Below are positions 46,323-55,897 of a stretch of DNA of 64,000 bases, in pieces. Both the position numbers and the translations under genes were made by a program. Every line of letters begins with the position of its first letter. The stretch's first letter is position 1. Location: assembly GCF_016428585.1 (NCBI RefSeq), contig NZ_JAELVR010000005.1, positions 124,001-188,000 of the forward strand, in the 5' to 3' direction. Source of the stretch: Sedimentitalea arenosa (GTDB lineage: Bacteria > Pseudomonadota > Alphaproteobacteria > Rhodobacterales > Rhodobacteraceae). The notes beneath the pieces were generated by a model. That model did not search any database and had not been told where the DNA came from. It saw only the letters and a program-made list of their open reading frames with translations.

Positions 46323-47345
46323 TCCGGCGGGGGCGGCAAGGCGCCGCTCATCTGCGCCGAACAGAAGTTCCGACTCTGCATCCCAATCCAGTCCGCAATC
46401 GTTGCCCGGGTCAGGGCAGGGCAGGCCACCATCCTGACGGACGGTGAACTGTGCGCCCGAGGGCAGAGCGAGGTGTATCAGCGTTTCCGCCCCCAGCGCC
46501 TCGGAGAACGTCACCTTGCCTTGCGCCTGACCGCTGCCCGCCTGCACCAGCCGCGCATGTTCCGGGCGCACACCCACGGTCGTGGCGCCGGGGCGCGGCG
46601 CGAGCAACGCCTCGGGCGGCATGAAGTTGGTCGCAGGCGAGCCGATGAAACCCGCCACGAACACCGTCGCCGGGTTGGCATAGACCTCCAGCGGCGCCCC
46701 GATCTGGTCGGCCACGCCGCCATTCATCACCACCATCCGGTCCGCCAGCGTCATCGCTTCGACCTGGTCATGGGTGACATACAGCGAGGTGATCCCGAGA
46801 TCGCGCTGCAACGCCTTGATTTCCAGCCGCATCTGCACCCGCAGCTTGGCATCCAGATTGGACAGCGGCTCGTCAAACAGGAACACTGCGGGCTTGCGCA
46901 CGATGGCGCGCCCCATCGCCACCCGCTGGCGCTGCCCGCCAGAGAGTTCGCGCGGCTTGCGGTCGAGATACGGCTCCAGTTGCAGCATCTTCGCCGCCAC
47001 CGCCACCCGCTCGGCGATCTCGGCCTTGGGCATCTTGGCGATCTTCAGCCCGTAGGAAATATTGTCGAACACCGACATGTGCGGATAAAGCGCGTAGTTC
47101 TGAAACACCATCGCGATGTCGCGCTCCATCGGTTCCAGGTCGTTGACCACGCGCCCGCCGATCGAGATCTCGCCGCTGGTCACGGTTTCCAGCCCCGCCG
47201 CCATTCGCAGCAGCGTGGACTTGCCGCAGCCGGACGGGCCAACGATGACAATGAATTCGCCCTCGGCCACGTCCAGATCGACCCCGTGGATCACGTCGGT
47301 CTTGCCGAACCGTTTCTTCACATCGCGCAAACTGAGGGTTGCCAT
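46308..47345 (-). CDS. ugpC: sn-Glycerol-3-phosphate ABC transporter ATP-binding protein
   Basis: 345 residues. Walker [20 protein letters not shown]-loop [18 protein letters not shown], signature [20 protein letters not shown], Walker [21 protein letters not shown] and the H-loop [16 protein letters not shown], then a TOBE-like C-terminal domain. It powers the UgpAE channel. It is the last gene of ugpBAEC and begins 3 bases after ugpE ends. Confidence 0.94.
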   Translation of the reverse strand: MATLSLRDVKKRFGKTDVIHGVDLDVAEGEFIVIVGPSGCGKSTLLRMAAGLETVTSGEISIGGRVVNDLEPMERDIAMVFQNYALYPHMSVFDNISYGLKIAKMPKAEIAERVAVAAKMLQLEPYLDRKPRELSGGQRQRVAMGRAIVRKPAVFLFDEPLSNLDAKLRVQMRLEIKALQRDLGITSLYVTHDQVEAMTLADRMVVMNGGVADQIGAPLEVYANPATVFVAGFIGSPATNFMPPEALLAPRPGATTVGVRPEHARLVQAGSGQAQGKVTFSEALGAETLIHLALPSGAQFTVRQDGGLPCPDPGNDCGLDWDAESELLFGADERRLAAPAGSAPA

Positions 47346-47348
47346 CGG

Positions 47349-48197
47349 TTATTTCTCGCTGTCCACAAGGCCACGGATAAACAGGTTCTGCATTGAAATC
47401 ACCACGATGATCGGCGGCAACATCGCCAGGATCGAGGTCGCCATGATCACCGGCCAGTCAGCCACATCATCGCCGGAAGGGAACATCTGCTTGATCCCCA
47501 TGACAATGGTGTTCATGTCCGGATCGGTGGTGATCAGCAGGGGCCAGAGATACTGGTTCCAGCCATAGATGAAGAGGATCACGAAGAGCGCCGCGATATT
47601 GGTGCGGCTCATCGGCAAGAGGATGTCCCAGAAAAACCGCATCGGGCCGGCCCCGTCGACCCGCGCCGCCTCGGCCAGCTCGTCCGGCACGGTCAGAAAG
47701 AACTGCCGGAAGAGGAAGGTCGCCGTGGCCGAGGCGATCAGGGGAAAGATCAGCCCGGAATAGCTGTTGAGCATCCCGAAGCCGGCCACCACCTCGTAGG
47801 TTGGCACGATCCGCACTTCGACCGGCAGCATCAGGGTCAGGAAAATCAGCCAGAAGAACATCCGCCGCCCCGGAAAGCGGAAATAGACGATGGCGAAGGC
47901 CGACAGCAACGAAATGACGATCTTGCCAATGGCGATCCCCAGCGCCATCACCAGCGAGTTTGCCAGCATCCGCGCCACGGGGGCGTTGACGCCAGAGACC
48001 AGCGCCGAGGTGTAATTCTCGATGAACTGATCCCCCGGCCAGAGCGGCATCGGCGGCTTCACGATCTCGGGCTGGGTCACGGTCGAGGCGACGAAAGCCA
48101 GCCAGATCGGGAAAAAGATGATCAGCACGCCAACAATCAGCCCGGCATGGGTGAACCAATGCCCGATACCGCGTTTTTGAACCATCCCCTCGGCCAT
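47349..48197 (-). CDS. ugpE: sn-Glycerol-3-phosphate ABC transporter permease UgpE
   Basis: 282 residues with six membrane segments. The coupling motif EAARVDGAGPMRFFWDILLP (EAAxxDG) contacts UgpC. FPIWLAFVASTVTQPEIVKP and LMLPVEVRIVPTYEVVAGFG are typical of UgpE. It shares one base with ugpA (48197), so the two are coupled. Confidence 0.94.
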   Translation of the reverse strand: MAEGMVQKRGIGHWFTHAGLIVGVLIIFFPIWLAFVASTVTQPEIVKPPMPLWPGDQFIENYTSALVSGVNAPVARMLANSLVMALGIAIGKIVISLLSAFAIVYFRFPGRRMFFWLIFLTLMLPVEVRIVPTYEVVAGFGMLNSYSGLIFPLIASATATFLFRQFFLTVPDELAEAARVDGAGPMRFFWDILLPMSRTNIAALFVILFIYGWNQYLWPLLITTDPDMNTIVMGIKQMFPSGDDVADWPVIMATSILAMLPPIIVVISMQNLFIRGLVDSEK

Positions 48198-49078
48198 CAG
48201 TAATGCACCCTTCGCTCGATGAACTTGAACTGGATGATCGTCAGGATGCCGACGACGACCAGCAGGATCACCGATTGCGCCGCCGATGAGCCCAGGTCCT
48301 GCCCGACGAACCCGTCGGAATAGACCTTGTAGACCAGGATGGTCGTCGCCTGCTGCGGCCCGCCCGAGGTGATGGTGTGAATGACCCCGAAGGTTTCAAA
48401 GAAGGCATACACCACGTTGACCACGAGCAAGAAGAACGTCACCGGCGACAAAAGCGGCCAGACGATGGTGCGAAAGCGGGTCCAGAACTTCGCGCCATCT
48501 ATTGCCGCCGCTTCGATCACCGATTTCGGAATCGCCTGCAAGCCTGCGAGAAAGAAAAGGAAGTTATAGCTGACCCGGCCCCAGCTTGATGCCGCGACCA
48601 CCAGCCCCATGGCCTCGGCCTCGTTCAGAACGTGGTTCCAGTCATAGCCCAGAAGGCCGAGGTACCACGACACGACGCCGACCCTCGTGTTGAACATGAA
48701 GAGCCAAAGCACGCCAGCCACCGCGGGCGCGACCGCATAGGGCCAGATCAGAAGCGTACGATAGGTGCCCGATCCCTTGATCAGCCGGTCGGCCAAGATC
48801 GCCAGGTAGAGCGCCATGCCCATGGACACCACTGTGACCAGACTGGAAAAGATGGCCGTGGTGACAAAGGAGGCACGGTAATAGGGGTCGGTCAGCAGGT
48901 ATTCGAAGTTTCCGAGCCCGACGAACTGCGACTTCAACCCGAACGGGTCCGGAATGAAGAGCGACTGGTAAACCGCTTGTCCTGCGGGATAAAAGAAAAA
49001 GACCGCCGTTATGACGACCTGCGGCAGCAGCAGGCAAAGCGGCAGGATCCAGCCCTTGAAGGTGACGCGTTTTTCCAT
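48197..49078 (-). CDS. ugpA: sn-Glycerol-3-phosphate ABC transporter permease UgpA
   Basis: 293 residues with six membrane segments. Signature stretches are [40 protein letters not shown] (EAAxxDG coupling loop) and [20 protein letters not shown]. It pairs with UgpE. The ATG lies four bases after the stop of a 51-codon ORF, which suggests coupled translation. Confidence 0.94.
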   Translation of the reverse strand: MEKRVTFKGWILPLCLLLPQVVITAVFFFYPAGQAVYQSLFIPDPFGLKSQFVGLGNFEYLLTDPYYRASFVTTAIFSSLVTVVSMGMALYLAILADRLIKGSGTYRTLLIWPYAVAPAVAGVLWLFMFNTRVGVVSWYLGLLGYDWNHVLNEAEAMGLVVAASSWGRVSYNFLFFLAGLQAIPKSVIEAAAIDGAKFWTRFRTIVWPLLSPVTFFLLVVNVVYAFFETFGVIHTITSGGPQQATTILVYKVYSDGFVGQDLGSSAAQSVILLVVVGILTIIQFKFIERRVHY

Positions 49079-49082
49079 CGTC

Positions 49083-49238
49083 CTAGACCATCACCCGCCC
49101 GACGCCGTCCGGCTGCGGGGCCTTGGCGGATACCTTGCCGTGATCTGCGGCGGACGTCGGTTCCGCCGGATAGAGAGCGACCGGAAGCAACAGGCCGGCA
49201 GCGCCAATCACGGTCCGCTCCACGGCTGTCATCATCAT
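49083..49238 (-). CDS. Small ORF between ugpB and ugpA
   Basis: 51 residues with a strong ribosome site GAGGAGG eight bases before the ATG at 49238 (two further ATGs follow directly). A short hydrophobic segment ([20 protein letters not shown]) gives a possible signal peptide or membrane anchor; the rest is hydrophilic ([13 protein letters not shown]). Its TAG is four bases before the ugpA ATG, and the AGGA of the stop region serves ugpA. The context suggests it regulates or couples ugp expression, or is a small transporter subunit. No homologue is known to me. Confidence 0.7.
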   Translation of the reverse strand: MMMTAVERTVIGAAGLLLPVALYPAEPTSAADHGKVSAKAPQPDGVGRVMV

Positions 49239-49261
49239 GCCTGCCTCCTCGAAAAATGCGT

Positions 49262-49289
49262 GACGCGCCCCGGTTTCGCGGGGCGCGTC
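49262..49289 (-). terminator. Strong stem-loop after ugpB
   Basis: GACGCGCCCCG and CGGGGCGCGTC form a perfect 11-bp stem around a six-base loop, 16 bases after the ugpB stop. Six bases later the minus strand has TTTTT. It could attenuate transcription into ugpAEC and protect ugpB mRNA. Confidence 0.7.
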
Positions 49290-49305
49290 GGATAGGGGGC
49301 CGGAC

Positions 49306-50616
49306 TCAGCGGTTGGCCTGTTCGAACCGGCGAAGCAACGCGTTGCCGCGCTCGACAGCGCTGGTCAACGCCGCCAAGGCCGCCTTGTCGCCAGCCCAGA
49401 CCGCCTCGAGCTCCTCGTCGATGATGCCACGGATCTGGTCGAAATTGCCCAAACGCAGACCCTTGGAATTGGCGGTCGGCGCCTTGCCGGTCATCTGCAT
49501 CCCGGCGATCTCGGTGCCTGGGTTGGCATCATAGAAACCTTCGGCAGCGGTCTGTTCGGCCGCCGCAAGCGTGATCGGAAGATAGCCGGTGTCCTGGTGC
49601 CACTTGGCCTGGATGTCGGAACTGGACAGGAAGGCGAGGAACTCGGCCACGCCCTTGTACTCCTCGGCCTCGTGCCCCTCCATGACCCAGAGCGACGCAC
49701 CGCCGATGATGGTGTTCTGCGGCGCGCCCTCGACGCCCTCCCAATAGGGCAGCGGACGGATTTCGAAGTCGAACTCGGCCTCGGCCTTGACGCCGGCGTA
49801 GCCGGCGCTGCTTTCGGTGAAAAGGGCACATTCTCCGGCGCGGAAATTCGCGCCGCCCTCGTTGCGCCGCCCGGCATAGATGAACTTGCCCTCGCTGGCC
49901 CAGTCGCCCATCTTCTGGATGTGCGCCGCCTGCACCGGGCCGTTGAAGGCCAGTTCGGTGTCGAGCCCGGCAAATCCGTTCTCCTGCGTCGCGAACGGCA
50001 CGTTGTGCCAGGCGCTCAGGTTTTCAAGGTGAATCCAGCTCTGCCAGGCCGTCGTCATCGGGCATTCATGCTTGGCCGTGTGCAACGTGTTCAGCGCTTC
50101 CTCGACATTCTGCCAGGTGCTGAGATCCATGTCGGGGTCGAGCCCGGCCGCCTCCAGCGCGTCGCGGTTGACGTAGAGAACCGGTGTGGAGGAGTTGTAG
50201 GGCAGGGACAGCATCTGCCCGTCAGTGGTGGTGTAGTAGCCCTTGACCGCGCCGATATAGGCGTCGGGGTCGAACTCCGCTCCGGCCTCTTCCATCACCT
50301 CGTAGACTGGTTTGATGGCGCCTTCCGCCGCCATCATCGTGGCGGTACCGACCTCGAATACCTGCAGGATATGCGGCTGCTCGCCGGCGCGGAAGGCAGC
50401 GATGCCCGCGTTCAGCGTTTCGGAATAATTCCCCTTGTGGCTGGCCACGACGACATAGTCGGACTGGCTGGCGTTGAAGGTCTCGACCTGCTCGGCCAAC
50501 AGTTCGCCCAGCCGTCCGGTGAAGGCGTGCCACCACTGGATTTCGGTCTGCGCCCAGGCGCCGGTGGACAGCGCCAGCGTCGACGCCATGGCTCCCGTGA
50601 ACATGCGGATTTTCAT
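49306..50616 (-). CDS. ugpB: sn-Glycerol-3-phosphate-binding protein UgpB
   Basis: 436 residues. The signal peptide MKIRMFTGAMASTLALSTGA is cut after WA. The mature part shows IQWWHAFTGRLGELLAEQVE, KGNYSETLNAGIAAFRAGEQ and ILQVFEVGTATMMAAEGAIK, closely matching the E. coli UgpB pattern, and ends VERGNALLRRFEQANR as there. The ATG has GGGGGGAAAC upstream. It heads ugpB-small ORF-ugpAEC. A Pho-box-like site lies 64-81 bases upstream. Confidence 0.95.
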   Translation of the reverse strand: MKIRMFTGAMASTLALSTGAWAQTEIQWWHAFTGRLGELLAEQVETFNASQSDYVVVASHKGNYSETLNAGIAAFRAGEQPHILQVFEVGTATMMAAEGAIKPVYEVMEEAGAEFDPDAYIGAVKGYYTTTDGQMLSLPYNSSTPVLYVNRDALEAAGLDPDMDLSTWQNVEEALNTLHTAKHECPMTTAWQSWIHLENLSAWHNVPFATQENGFAGLDTELAFNGPVQAAHIQKMGDWASEGKFIYAGRRNEGGANFRAGECALFTESSAGYAGVKAEAEFDFEIRPLPYWEGVEGAPQNTIIGGASLWVMEGHEAEEYKGVAEFLAFLSSSDIQAKWHQDTGYLPITLAAAEQTAAEGFYDANPGTEIAGMQMTGKAPTANSKGLRLGNFDQIRGIIDEELEAVWAGDKAALAALTSAVERGNALLRRFEQANR

Positions 50617-50679
50617 GTGTTTCCCCCCAATTGAAAAATCTTGTCGCTGGATGACAGGGTAACTCCTTGCGCGATTCTG

Positions 50680-50697
50680 ACAACAGTTTTGCGACAG
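50680..50697 (-). promoter_or_regulatory. Candidate Pho box for ugpB
   Basis: On the minus strand CTGTCGC-AAAA-CTGTTGT, close to the Pho-box layout CTGTCAT-N4-CTGTCAT, 64-81 bases before ugpB. A second CTGTCAT lies at 50651-50657. PhoB control of ugp is known in other bacteria, so this fits phosphate-starvation induction. Confidence 0.6.
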
Positions 50698-50929
50698 GTT
50701 GCTCCCGCTGCCAAAGGTCGACCGACATCTGCGGACCGTCTCGCTGCTGGAAACGATTGCAGGCTTTGAGCAATACTGTTTCGAATATTGCGACAGGTCT
50801 GGTGCGACCAGGAAATCGAGTTGCAGCACGTCTCACGATGCGCGAAAAGGTTGCCAGACCGTTAACATCGCAACTCCGAGACCCGGAAGCGCAACGGTTC
50901 TTAACGAATGGACGTGTTAGGAGAACACC

Positions 50930-51544
50930 GTGACAAGAACTTCAGGACTTTTCGGCGCGGCGGCACTTGTCGCGCTTCTCGCGAGCGGGGCGAATGCCGC
51001 GATCGTCGAATTCGGCTCAAACGCTTTTGACGACGGCTGGGCCAGTTTCATCCGATATGACGATGCAGCCCTTCGCGGTACCGACGATGACCGCGACAAC
51101 CCGGCCAATGCTCTGGGGTCCGACGCAAGCGACTTTTTCGAGATCGGGTTCGGAAGTACCGTCGATCTGAAGTTCGGCTCGGCCTTCACGTCACCGGGCA
51201 CCCTGATCGAAGTGACCAACGGCAACGTCGCGGGATGGCCGGAATCCGTCGATATCCTTGTTGGTAATGACGGCGATCCCGGCTCGTTCTTCAAGGTCGG
51301 ATCGCTTGACAACACGGCGGCTCAGAACCCGGGCGGCCAGTTCACCTTTGCGGGCGGCCCTTTCGACACCGTTCGCCTCATCGACACGTCCAGTTCGCCG
51401 GCGCCCAACGGGTCGACCGAGGGCGGCTGGGACATCGCGGCCGTGCGCGTCTCGGCTGTTCCGGTGCCTGCCGCGATGCCACTGCTTCTGGCCGGTGTCG
51501 GTGCCTTCGGCATCGCCGCGCGCCGCAAGCGTCGCAAGGCCTGA
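50930..51544 (+). CDS. VPLPA-CTERM sorting-domain protein (second)
   Basis: 204 residues from GTG 50930, with AGGAGAAC upstream. Signal peptide [20 protein letters not shown], cut after ANA. The body is beta-rich and acidic ([40 protein letters not shown]), likely a carbohydrate-binding-like sandwich. The C-terminal signal is [20 protein letters not shown] followed by RRKRRK. It should be surface-sorted like the protein at 44830. Function unknown. A terminator follows. Confidence 0.88.
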   Translation: MTRTSGLFGAAALVALLASGANAAIVEFGSNAFDDGWASFIRYDDAALRGTDDDRDNPANALGSDASDFFEIGFGSTVDLKFGSAFTSPGTLIEVTNGNVAGWPESVDILVGNDGDPGSFFKVGSLDNTAAQNPGGQFTFAGGPFDTVRLIDTSSSPAPNGSTEGGWDIAAVRVSAVPVPAAMPLLLAGVGAFGIAARRKRRKA

Positions 51545-51572
51545 TGCCGCAGCAGCGATGACCAGAAGTAAG

Positions 51573-51599
51573 GGGCGGTCCGGTTCGGGCCGCCCTTTT
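51573..51599 (+). terminator. Terminator after the second VPLPA-CTERM gene
   Basis: GGGCGGTCC pairs with GGGCCGCCC around GGTTC, followed by TTTT. Confidence 0.75.
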
Positions 51600-51758
51600 C
51601 GCTTTCCTGCTTGCACCCCCGGCGATCCTCGCCTATACGCGCGCCATTCAACCCGCAGGCGGGGTTGGGCCGATGGGGGAGACATCCCCAGAGGTCCGCC
51701 GGTTGGCGCATCCGCGTCGAGACCCCCGCCGAGGATCAAACCGGAAAGGAAAGAAGGC

Positions 51759-52637
51759 ATGGCTCTTCCCGAGTTCACCATGCGCCAGCTGCTTGAAGCA
51801 GGCGTTCACTTCGGCCACCAGACGCAGCGTTGGAACCCTCGTATGGGTCCGTTCATCTATGGCGCGCGCAACGGCATCCACATCATGGATCTGACCCAGA
51901 CTGTCCCGATGTTGGACCAGGCCCTGCAGGTCATCCGCGACACCGTCGCCAAGGGCGGTCGCATCCTCTTCGTCGGCACCAAGCGTCAGGCCAGCCAGCC
52001 GATCGCCGAAGCAGCCGAGAAATCGGCACAATATTACATGAACCACCGTTGGCTGGGCGGCACCCTGACCAACTGGCAGACCGTGTCCAAGTCGATCCAG
52101 CGTCTCAAGCAGATCGACGAGCAGATGGAAGCCGGGTTCGCGGGCCTGACCAAGAAGGAACGGCTCGGCATGGAACGCGACCAGGGCAAGCTTCAGGCAT
52201 CGCTCGGCGGGATCCGCGAAATGGGCGGCACGCCCGACCTGCTCTTCGTGATCGACGTCAAGAAAGAGGCGCTCGCCGTCGCCGAAGCCAACAAGCTGGG
52301 CATCCCGGTCGTCGCCGTGGTCGACACCAACTGTTCGCCCGATGGCATCGACTACATCATCCCCGGCAACGACGACGCCGCCCGCGCCATCGCGCTCTAT
52401 TGCGACCTGGCCTCGCGCGCGGCACTCGAGGGTATGTCGGCCCAGCTCGGCGCCGCGGGCGTCGATGTCGGCGCCATGGAGGAAGCCCCGGTCGAAGAAG
52501 CCGTCGCCCCCGAAAGCACCGGCGTCGAAACCGGCAACGTCTCGGCCGAGACCGCTTCGGACGACACCATGTCCAAGGACGCACCGCTGGATATCGAATC
52601 CACCGCCAAGACGCTGGAAAAGGCCGCCAAGGGCTGA
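51759..52637 (+). CDS. rpsB: 30S ribosomal protein S2
   Basis: 292 residues, longer than the usual 240-255 because of an acidic C-terminal tail ([20 protein letters not shown]). The core matches S2: [40 protein letters not shown] and [31 protein letters not shown] precedes the ATG. It is followed by tsf, the normal rpsB-tsf operon. Confidence 0.97.
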   Translation: MALPEFTMRQLLEAGVHFGHQTQRWNPRMGPFIYGARNGIHIMDLTQTVPMLDQALQVIRDTVAKGGRILFVGTKRQASQPIAEAAEKSAQYYMNHRWLGGTLTNWQTVSKSIQRLKQIDEQMEAGFAGLTKKERLGMERDQGKLQASLGGIREMGGTPDLLFVIDVKKEALAVAEANKLGIPVVAVVDTNCSPDGIDYIIPGNDDAARAIALYCDLASRAALEGMSAQLGAAGVDVGAMEEAPVEEAVAPESTGVETGNVSAETASDDTMSKDAPLDIESTAKTLEKAAKG

Positions 52638-52660
52638 TCCGGCGTCACCGGTCTGATACA

Positions 52661-52683
52661 CGCGGCAGGGCGCTCCTGCCGCG
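52661..52683 (+). promoter_or_regulatory. Intercistronic stem-loop between rpsB and tsf
   Basis: CGCGGCAGG and CCTGCCGCG form a perfect 9-bp stem around GCGCT. No T run follows, so it is more likely an attenuator or mRNA-processing element than a terminator; it could lower tsf relative to rpsB. Confidence 0.55.
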
Positions 52684-52714
52684 ACCCAGGGAATATTTCT
52701 AGGAGAACCAAGAG

Positions 52715-53587
52715 ATGGCTATCACTGCATCCATGGTCAAGGAACTGCGCGACAGCACAGGCGCAGGCATGATGGACGCCAAGAAGGCGTTGACCGAAAC
52801 CGATGGCGACATGGAGGCAGCCGTGGACTGGCTGCGCACCAAGGGTCTCGCCAAGGCCGCCAAGAAATCCGGCCGCATCGCTGCCGAGGGCCTCGTCGCC
52901 GTTGTCGTCGACGGCGGCAAGGGCGTCGCGGTCGAAGTGAACTCCGAAACCGACTTCGTCGGCAAGAACGCCGAATTCCAGGACATGGTCGCGGGCATCG
53001 CCAAGGCCGCCCTGACCGTCGATGATGTCGAGGCGCTGAAGGCCGCCGACATGGGCGGCAAGTCCGTCGCGGACGTCATCACCGACAAGATCGCCACCAT
53101 CGGCGAGAACATGTCGGTGCGCCGCATGGCGACGATCGAAGGCGACAATGTGGTGGCCTATGTGCACAACGCTGCCGCCCCGGGCATGGGCAAGATCGGC
53201 GTTCTGGTCGCGCTCAAGGGCGATGAAGCCTTCGGCAAGCAGGTCGCGATGCACATCGCCGCCGTGAACCCGGCGTCGCTGTCCGAGGCCGATCTCGACC
53301 CGGCCGTTGTCGAGAAGGAAAAGCAGGTCCAGATGGACATCGCGCGCGAAAGCGGCAAGCCCGAAGAGGTGATCGAAAAGATGATCGTCGGCCGGATGAA
53401 GAAATTCATGGCCGAGGTCACGCTGCTGAACCAGCAATTCGTGGTCAACCCGGATCTCACGGTCGCTGCCGCCGCCAAGGAGGCCGGGGCCGAGATCACC
53501 GGCTTCATCCGTCTTGAGGTCGGCGAAGGCATCGAGAAGAAGGAAGAGGATTTCGCTGCCGAGGTGGCCAAGGCTGCTCAGGGCTGA
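52715..53587 (+). CDS. tsf: Elongation factor Ts
   Basis: 290 residues, the guanine nucleotide exchange factor of EF-Tu. The N-terminal UBA-like domain has [20 protein letters not shown]; the core has [20 protein letters not shown] and [28 protein letters not shown] precedes the ATG. It ends the operon, and a terminator follows. Confidence 0.97.
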   Translation: MAITASMVKELRDSTGAGMMDAKKALTETDGDMEAAVDWLRTKGLAKAAKKSGRIAAEGLVAVVVDGGKGVAVEVNSETDFVGKNAEFQDMVAGIAKAALTVDDVEALKAADMGGKSVADVITDKIATIGENMSVRRMATIEGDNVVAYVHNAAAPGMGKIGVLVALKGDEAFGKQVAMHIAAVNPASLSEADLDPAVVEKEKQVQMDIARESGKPEEVIEKMIVGRMKKFMAEVTLLNQQFVVNPDLTVAAAAKEAGAEITGFIRLEVGEGIEKKEEDFAAEVAKAAQG

Positions 53588-53622
53588 TCCGCGCCCAGCT
53601 TCCAGAAGCTGCACAAATTCGC

Positions 53623-53654
53623 GCCCGCCCGACACTGTGTCGAGCGGGCGTTTT
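53623..53654 (+). terminator. Terminator after tsf
   Basis: GCCCGC-C-CGACAC and GTGTCG-A-GCGGGC make a long interrupted stem with a tiny loop, followed by GTTTTC. Confidence 0.8.
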
Positions 53655-53720
53655 CATGTCGACAAAGGGCAGGGGACGACGTCGCCGGGAATTGCGCGCC
53701 CTCACGACGCAGCATACCCG

Positions 53721-53772
53721 CGCTCCTTTTCATCTTCGTCAAAATACTCCGGGGTTTGGGGCGGAGCCCCAA
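53721..53772. repeat. Rhodobacterales-type intergenic motif with hairpin
   Basis: A stretch with CATCTTCGTCAAAATACTCC followed by the palindrome TTGGGGC-GGA-GCCCCAA (53756-53772). I recall very similar sequence behind genes in many Rhodobacterales genomes. Lying between the convergent tsf and FAD-oxidoreductase genes, it probably ends transcription on the minus strand. Confidence 0.5.
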
Positions 53773-53780
53773 GACGACGC

Positions 53781-54878
53781 TCAGGCGAGACGCGCCGGCG
53801 ACAGGCTCGCGCGCAGATCCGGCTCTGTGCCCCGCCCATCGGTGAGGCAGATGTCAGCAAGGATACGGGCCAGCGCCGGAGCGGTCTGCACGCCATAACC
53901 GCCCTGTCCGGCCAACCAATAGAACCCGTCCGCATCGGCGGCGGCGCCGACGACCGGCGTGCGGTCGGCCACGAAGCTGCGCAGCCCCGCCCAGCTATGC
54001 GAGGGTTTGACGATCGGCACGTCGACCATCTCCTCGAAGCGGAACAGGCCTTCGGCGATGACCATGTCGTCGGGCCAGGCGTCATGCGGATCGACGGGGT
54101 CCTCGTCGGCGGGAGAGATCATCAGGCCGTCTCCATCCGGTTTCGCATACCAGCTTTCCATGATCGAGCCGAAGAGCGGCCAGTCGGCATGTCCCTCGAT
54201 CTGCCGGGGCAGGGCCATGCGCACAGCCGAGCGGCGCATCGGCTGCAGCCCGATCGGCGCAACGCCGGCCATCGCGGCGATCCGGTCGGCCCAGGCCCCA
54301 GCGGCGTTCACGACGCGACCGGCCAAGATGCTTTCGCCGTCGCACTCAACGCGCCAACCGCTGCCGTCCCGCGAAAGACCGGTCAGGCGTTTGCCCGTTG
54401 CGATCTGGCCGCCGCGCGCCCGCAGAAGGCGCGCGCAACCTTGCAACAGCCGGTCGACGTCGATGTCCTGCGCATCACGTTCGATCGCCGCCGCTGCGAT
54501 CTTCTCGCGCCGCAGGATCGGCACCATCGACTGCGCCTCGCCGGGCGAAAGCCGCTCCATCCCGTCGGTGTCAGCCAGATAACTGTCGAACGTCTCCATG
54601 TCCTCTAGCCGCGCGATCAGCATCTCTCCGCGGGGCGACAGCACCGTTTCGCCCAGCAGTTCGCCGGCCAAGTCCGGATAGGCCAGCGCGTTCAACCGTC
54701 TCAGCGTCGCGTTGCCGTAGTTGCGGATGAAGATCGCCGCGGAGCGACCCGTCGAATGATAGCCGAGGTGATCTTCGGCTTCGAGCACCAGCACCTGAGC
54801 GTCGCGGGACAACTCTGCAGCCGCGCTCATCCCGGCGATGCCGCCGCCGATGACGACGATATCCACTGTCCTGCTCAT
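53781..54878 (-). CDS. FAD-dependent amine or amino-acid oxidoreductase (DAO family)
   Basis: 365 residues. The FAD-binding Rossmann motif is DIVVIGGGIAGMSAAAELSR; the second FAD contact GYHSTGRSAAIFIRNYGNAT; the C-terminal part has FYWLAGQGGYGVQTAPALAR. It belongs to the DAO fold (glycine/D-amino-acid oxidase or dehydrogenase type). It oxidises an amine or amino acid, but the substrate is not clear. The start overlaps the deacetylase stop (54875-54878). As the last gene in a polyamine-type operon, a role in amine oxidation is favoured. Confidence 0.88.
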   Translation of the reverse strand: MSRTVDIVVIGGGIAGMSAAAELSRDAQVLVLEAEDHLGYHSTGRSAAIFIRNYGNATLRRLNALAYPDLAGELLGETVLSPRGEMLIARLEDMETFDSYLADTDGMERLSPGEAQSMVPILRREKIAAAAIERDAQDIDVDRLLQGCARLLRARGGQIATGKRLTGLSRDGSGWRVECDGESILAGRVVNAAGAWADRIAAMAGVAPIGLQPMRRSAVRMALPRQIEGHADWPLFGSIMESWYAKPDGDGLMISPADEDPVDPHDAWPDDMVIAEGLFRFEEMVDVPIVKPSHSWAGLRSFVADRTPVVGAAADADGFYWLAGQGGYGVQTAPALARILADICLTDGRGTEPDLRASLSPARLA

Positions 54879-55897
54879 GCGTCCTGAAATCCGGTCAGCA
54901 CACTGGTCAGGTTGTCGCCCAACGCGTCGCAGAGATAGCCGCCTTCCTGCACGAAGAGCGTTGGCAAGCCGAGCTCGGCGATCGCCGCGCCGATCCGGGC
55001 GAAGCCCTCGGTGGTGATCGCCAATCCCTTGAACGGATCGCCGACGAAGGCATCGAGTCCCAGTGCCACGACGAGCACGCTGGCGCCGAAGGCCTGCACG
55101 CGTTCGGTCGCGCGCGACAGTTCCGACAGGTAGGCGTCATCGCCGGTGCCCCGCGGCAAGGGCAGGTTCACGTTCGCCCCCAGACCCGCGCCGGTGCCGC
55201 GCTCCTGCGCGTGGCCCCAGAAGAACGGGTAGAATCGCACCGGGTCGGCATGAAGTGACACGGTCAGAACATCCCGGCGCGCGTAGAAGATGCCTTGCGT
55301 GCCGTTGCCGTGATGCACGTCGATGTCGAGCACCGCAGGGCGGTGGCCGGCGCGCAGAAGCCGCTCGGCAGCAATGGCGGAATTGTTCAGGAAACAGAAC
55401 CCGCCGGCGAGATCGGCAAAGGCATGGTGGCCCGGCGGGCGGGCCAGCGCATAGGCGGCGCGCACCCCGGCTTGCAGGCAATCCGCGGCGGCGATCGCAC
55501 TCTGCGCCGCCCAATAGGCCGCCTCCCAAGTGCCGGCGGAGATCGGGCAGGCGGTATCCGCCTGGTGATATCCCGCCTGGCCGACCGCCGATTTCGGATA
55601 GCCGTCAGAGCGATTGGCCGGGTGGATGTTGGGGATGACCTCCTCGCCCGCGCCGTCGATCCGCTGCCAGCGGCCGTGGATGGTCTGGAGAAACGTCAGG
55701 TATTCAGAACTGTGGATCGCGGCGATGGGTGCGATCCCGGCATCGGCGGGTGTTTCGAACGCGCAGCCGGCGGCCTCGGCCCCGGTCCGCAACCGCGCGA
55801 TTCGCTCGGGCTGTTCCGGATTCGGCAACACGGCGCCGTTGGCCATGAAGTGCTTGGGGTCATGCGCCCATTGACGCTCATGAAAGAAGGCTCTCAT
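54875..55897 (-). CDS. Histone-deacetylase-family, acetylpolyamine-amidohydrolase-like
   Basis: 340 residues, class II histone deacetylase fold. The zinc and catalytic region is LARPPGHHAFADLAGGFCFL (His-His pair) and VLDIDVHHGNGTQGIFYARR (Asp-x-His zinc ligands), later ALGLDAFVGDPFKG (third ligand Asp). The branch with PERIARLRTGAEAAG is that of bacterial acetylpolyamine amidohydrolases, which release acetate from N-acetylputrescine or related compounds. The start overlaps the GNAT gene stop. It fits the polyamine-type transporter and aminotransferase of the same operon. Confidence 0.9.
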   Translation of the reverse strand: MRAFFHERQWAHDPKHFMANGAVLPNPEQPERIARLRTGAEAAGCAFETPADAGIAPIAAIHSSEYLTFLQTIHGRWQRIDGAGEEVIPNIHPANRSDGYPKSAVGQAGYHQADTACPISAGTWEAAYWAAQSAIAAADCLQAGVRAAYALARPPGHHAFADLAGGFCFLNNSAIAAERLLRAGHRPAVLDIDVHHGNGTQGIFYARRDVLTVSLHADPVRFYPFFWGHAQERGTGAGLGANVNLPLPRGTGDDAYLSELSRATERVQAFGASVLVVALGLDAFVGDPFKGLAITTEGFARIGAAIAELGLPTLFVQEGGYLCDALGDNLTSVLTGFQDA

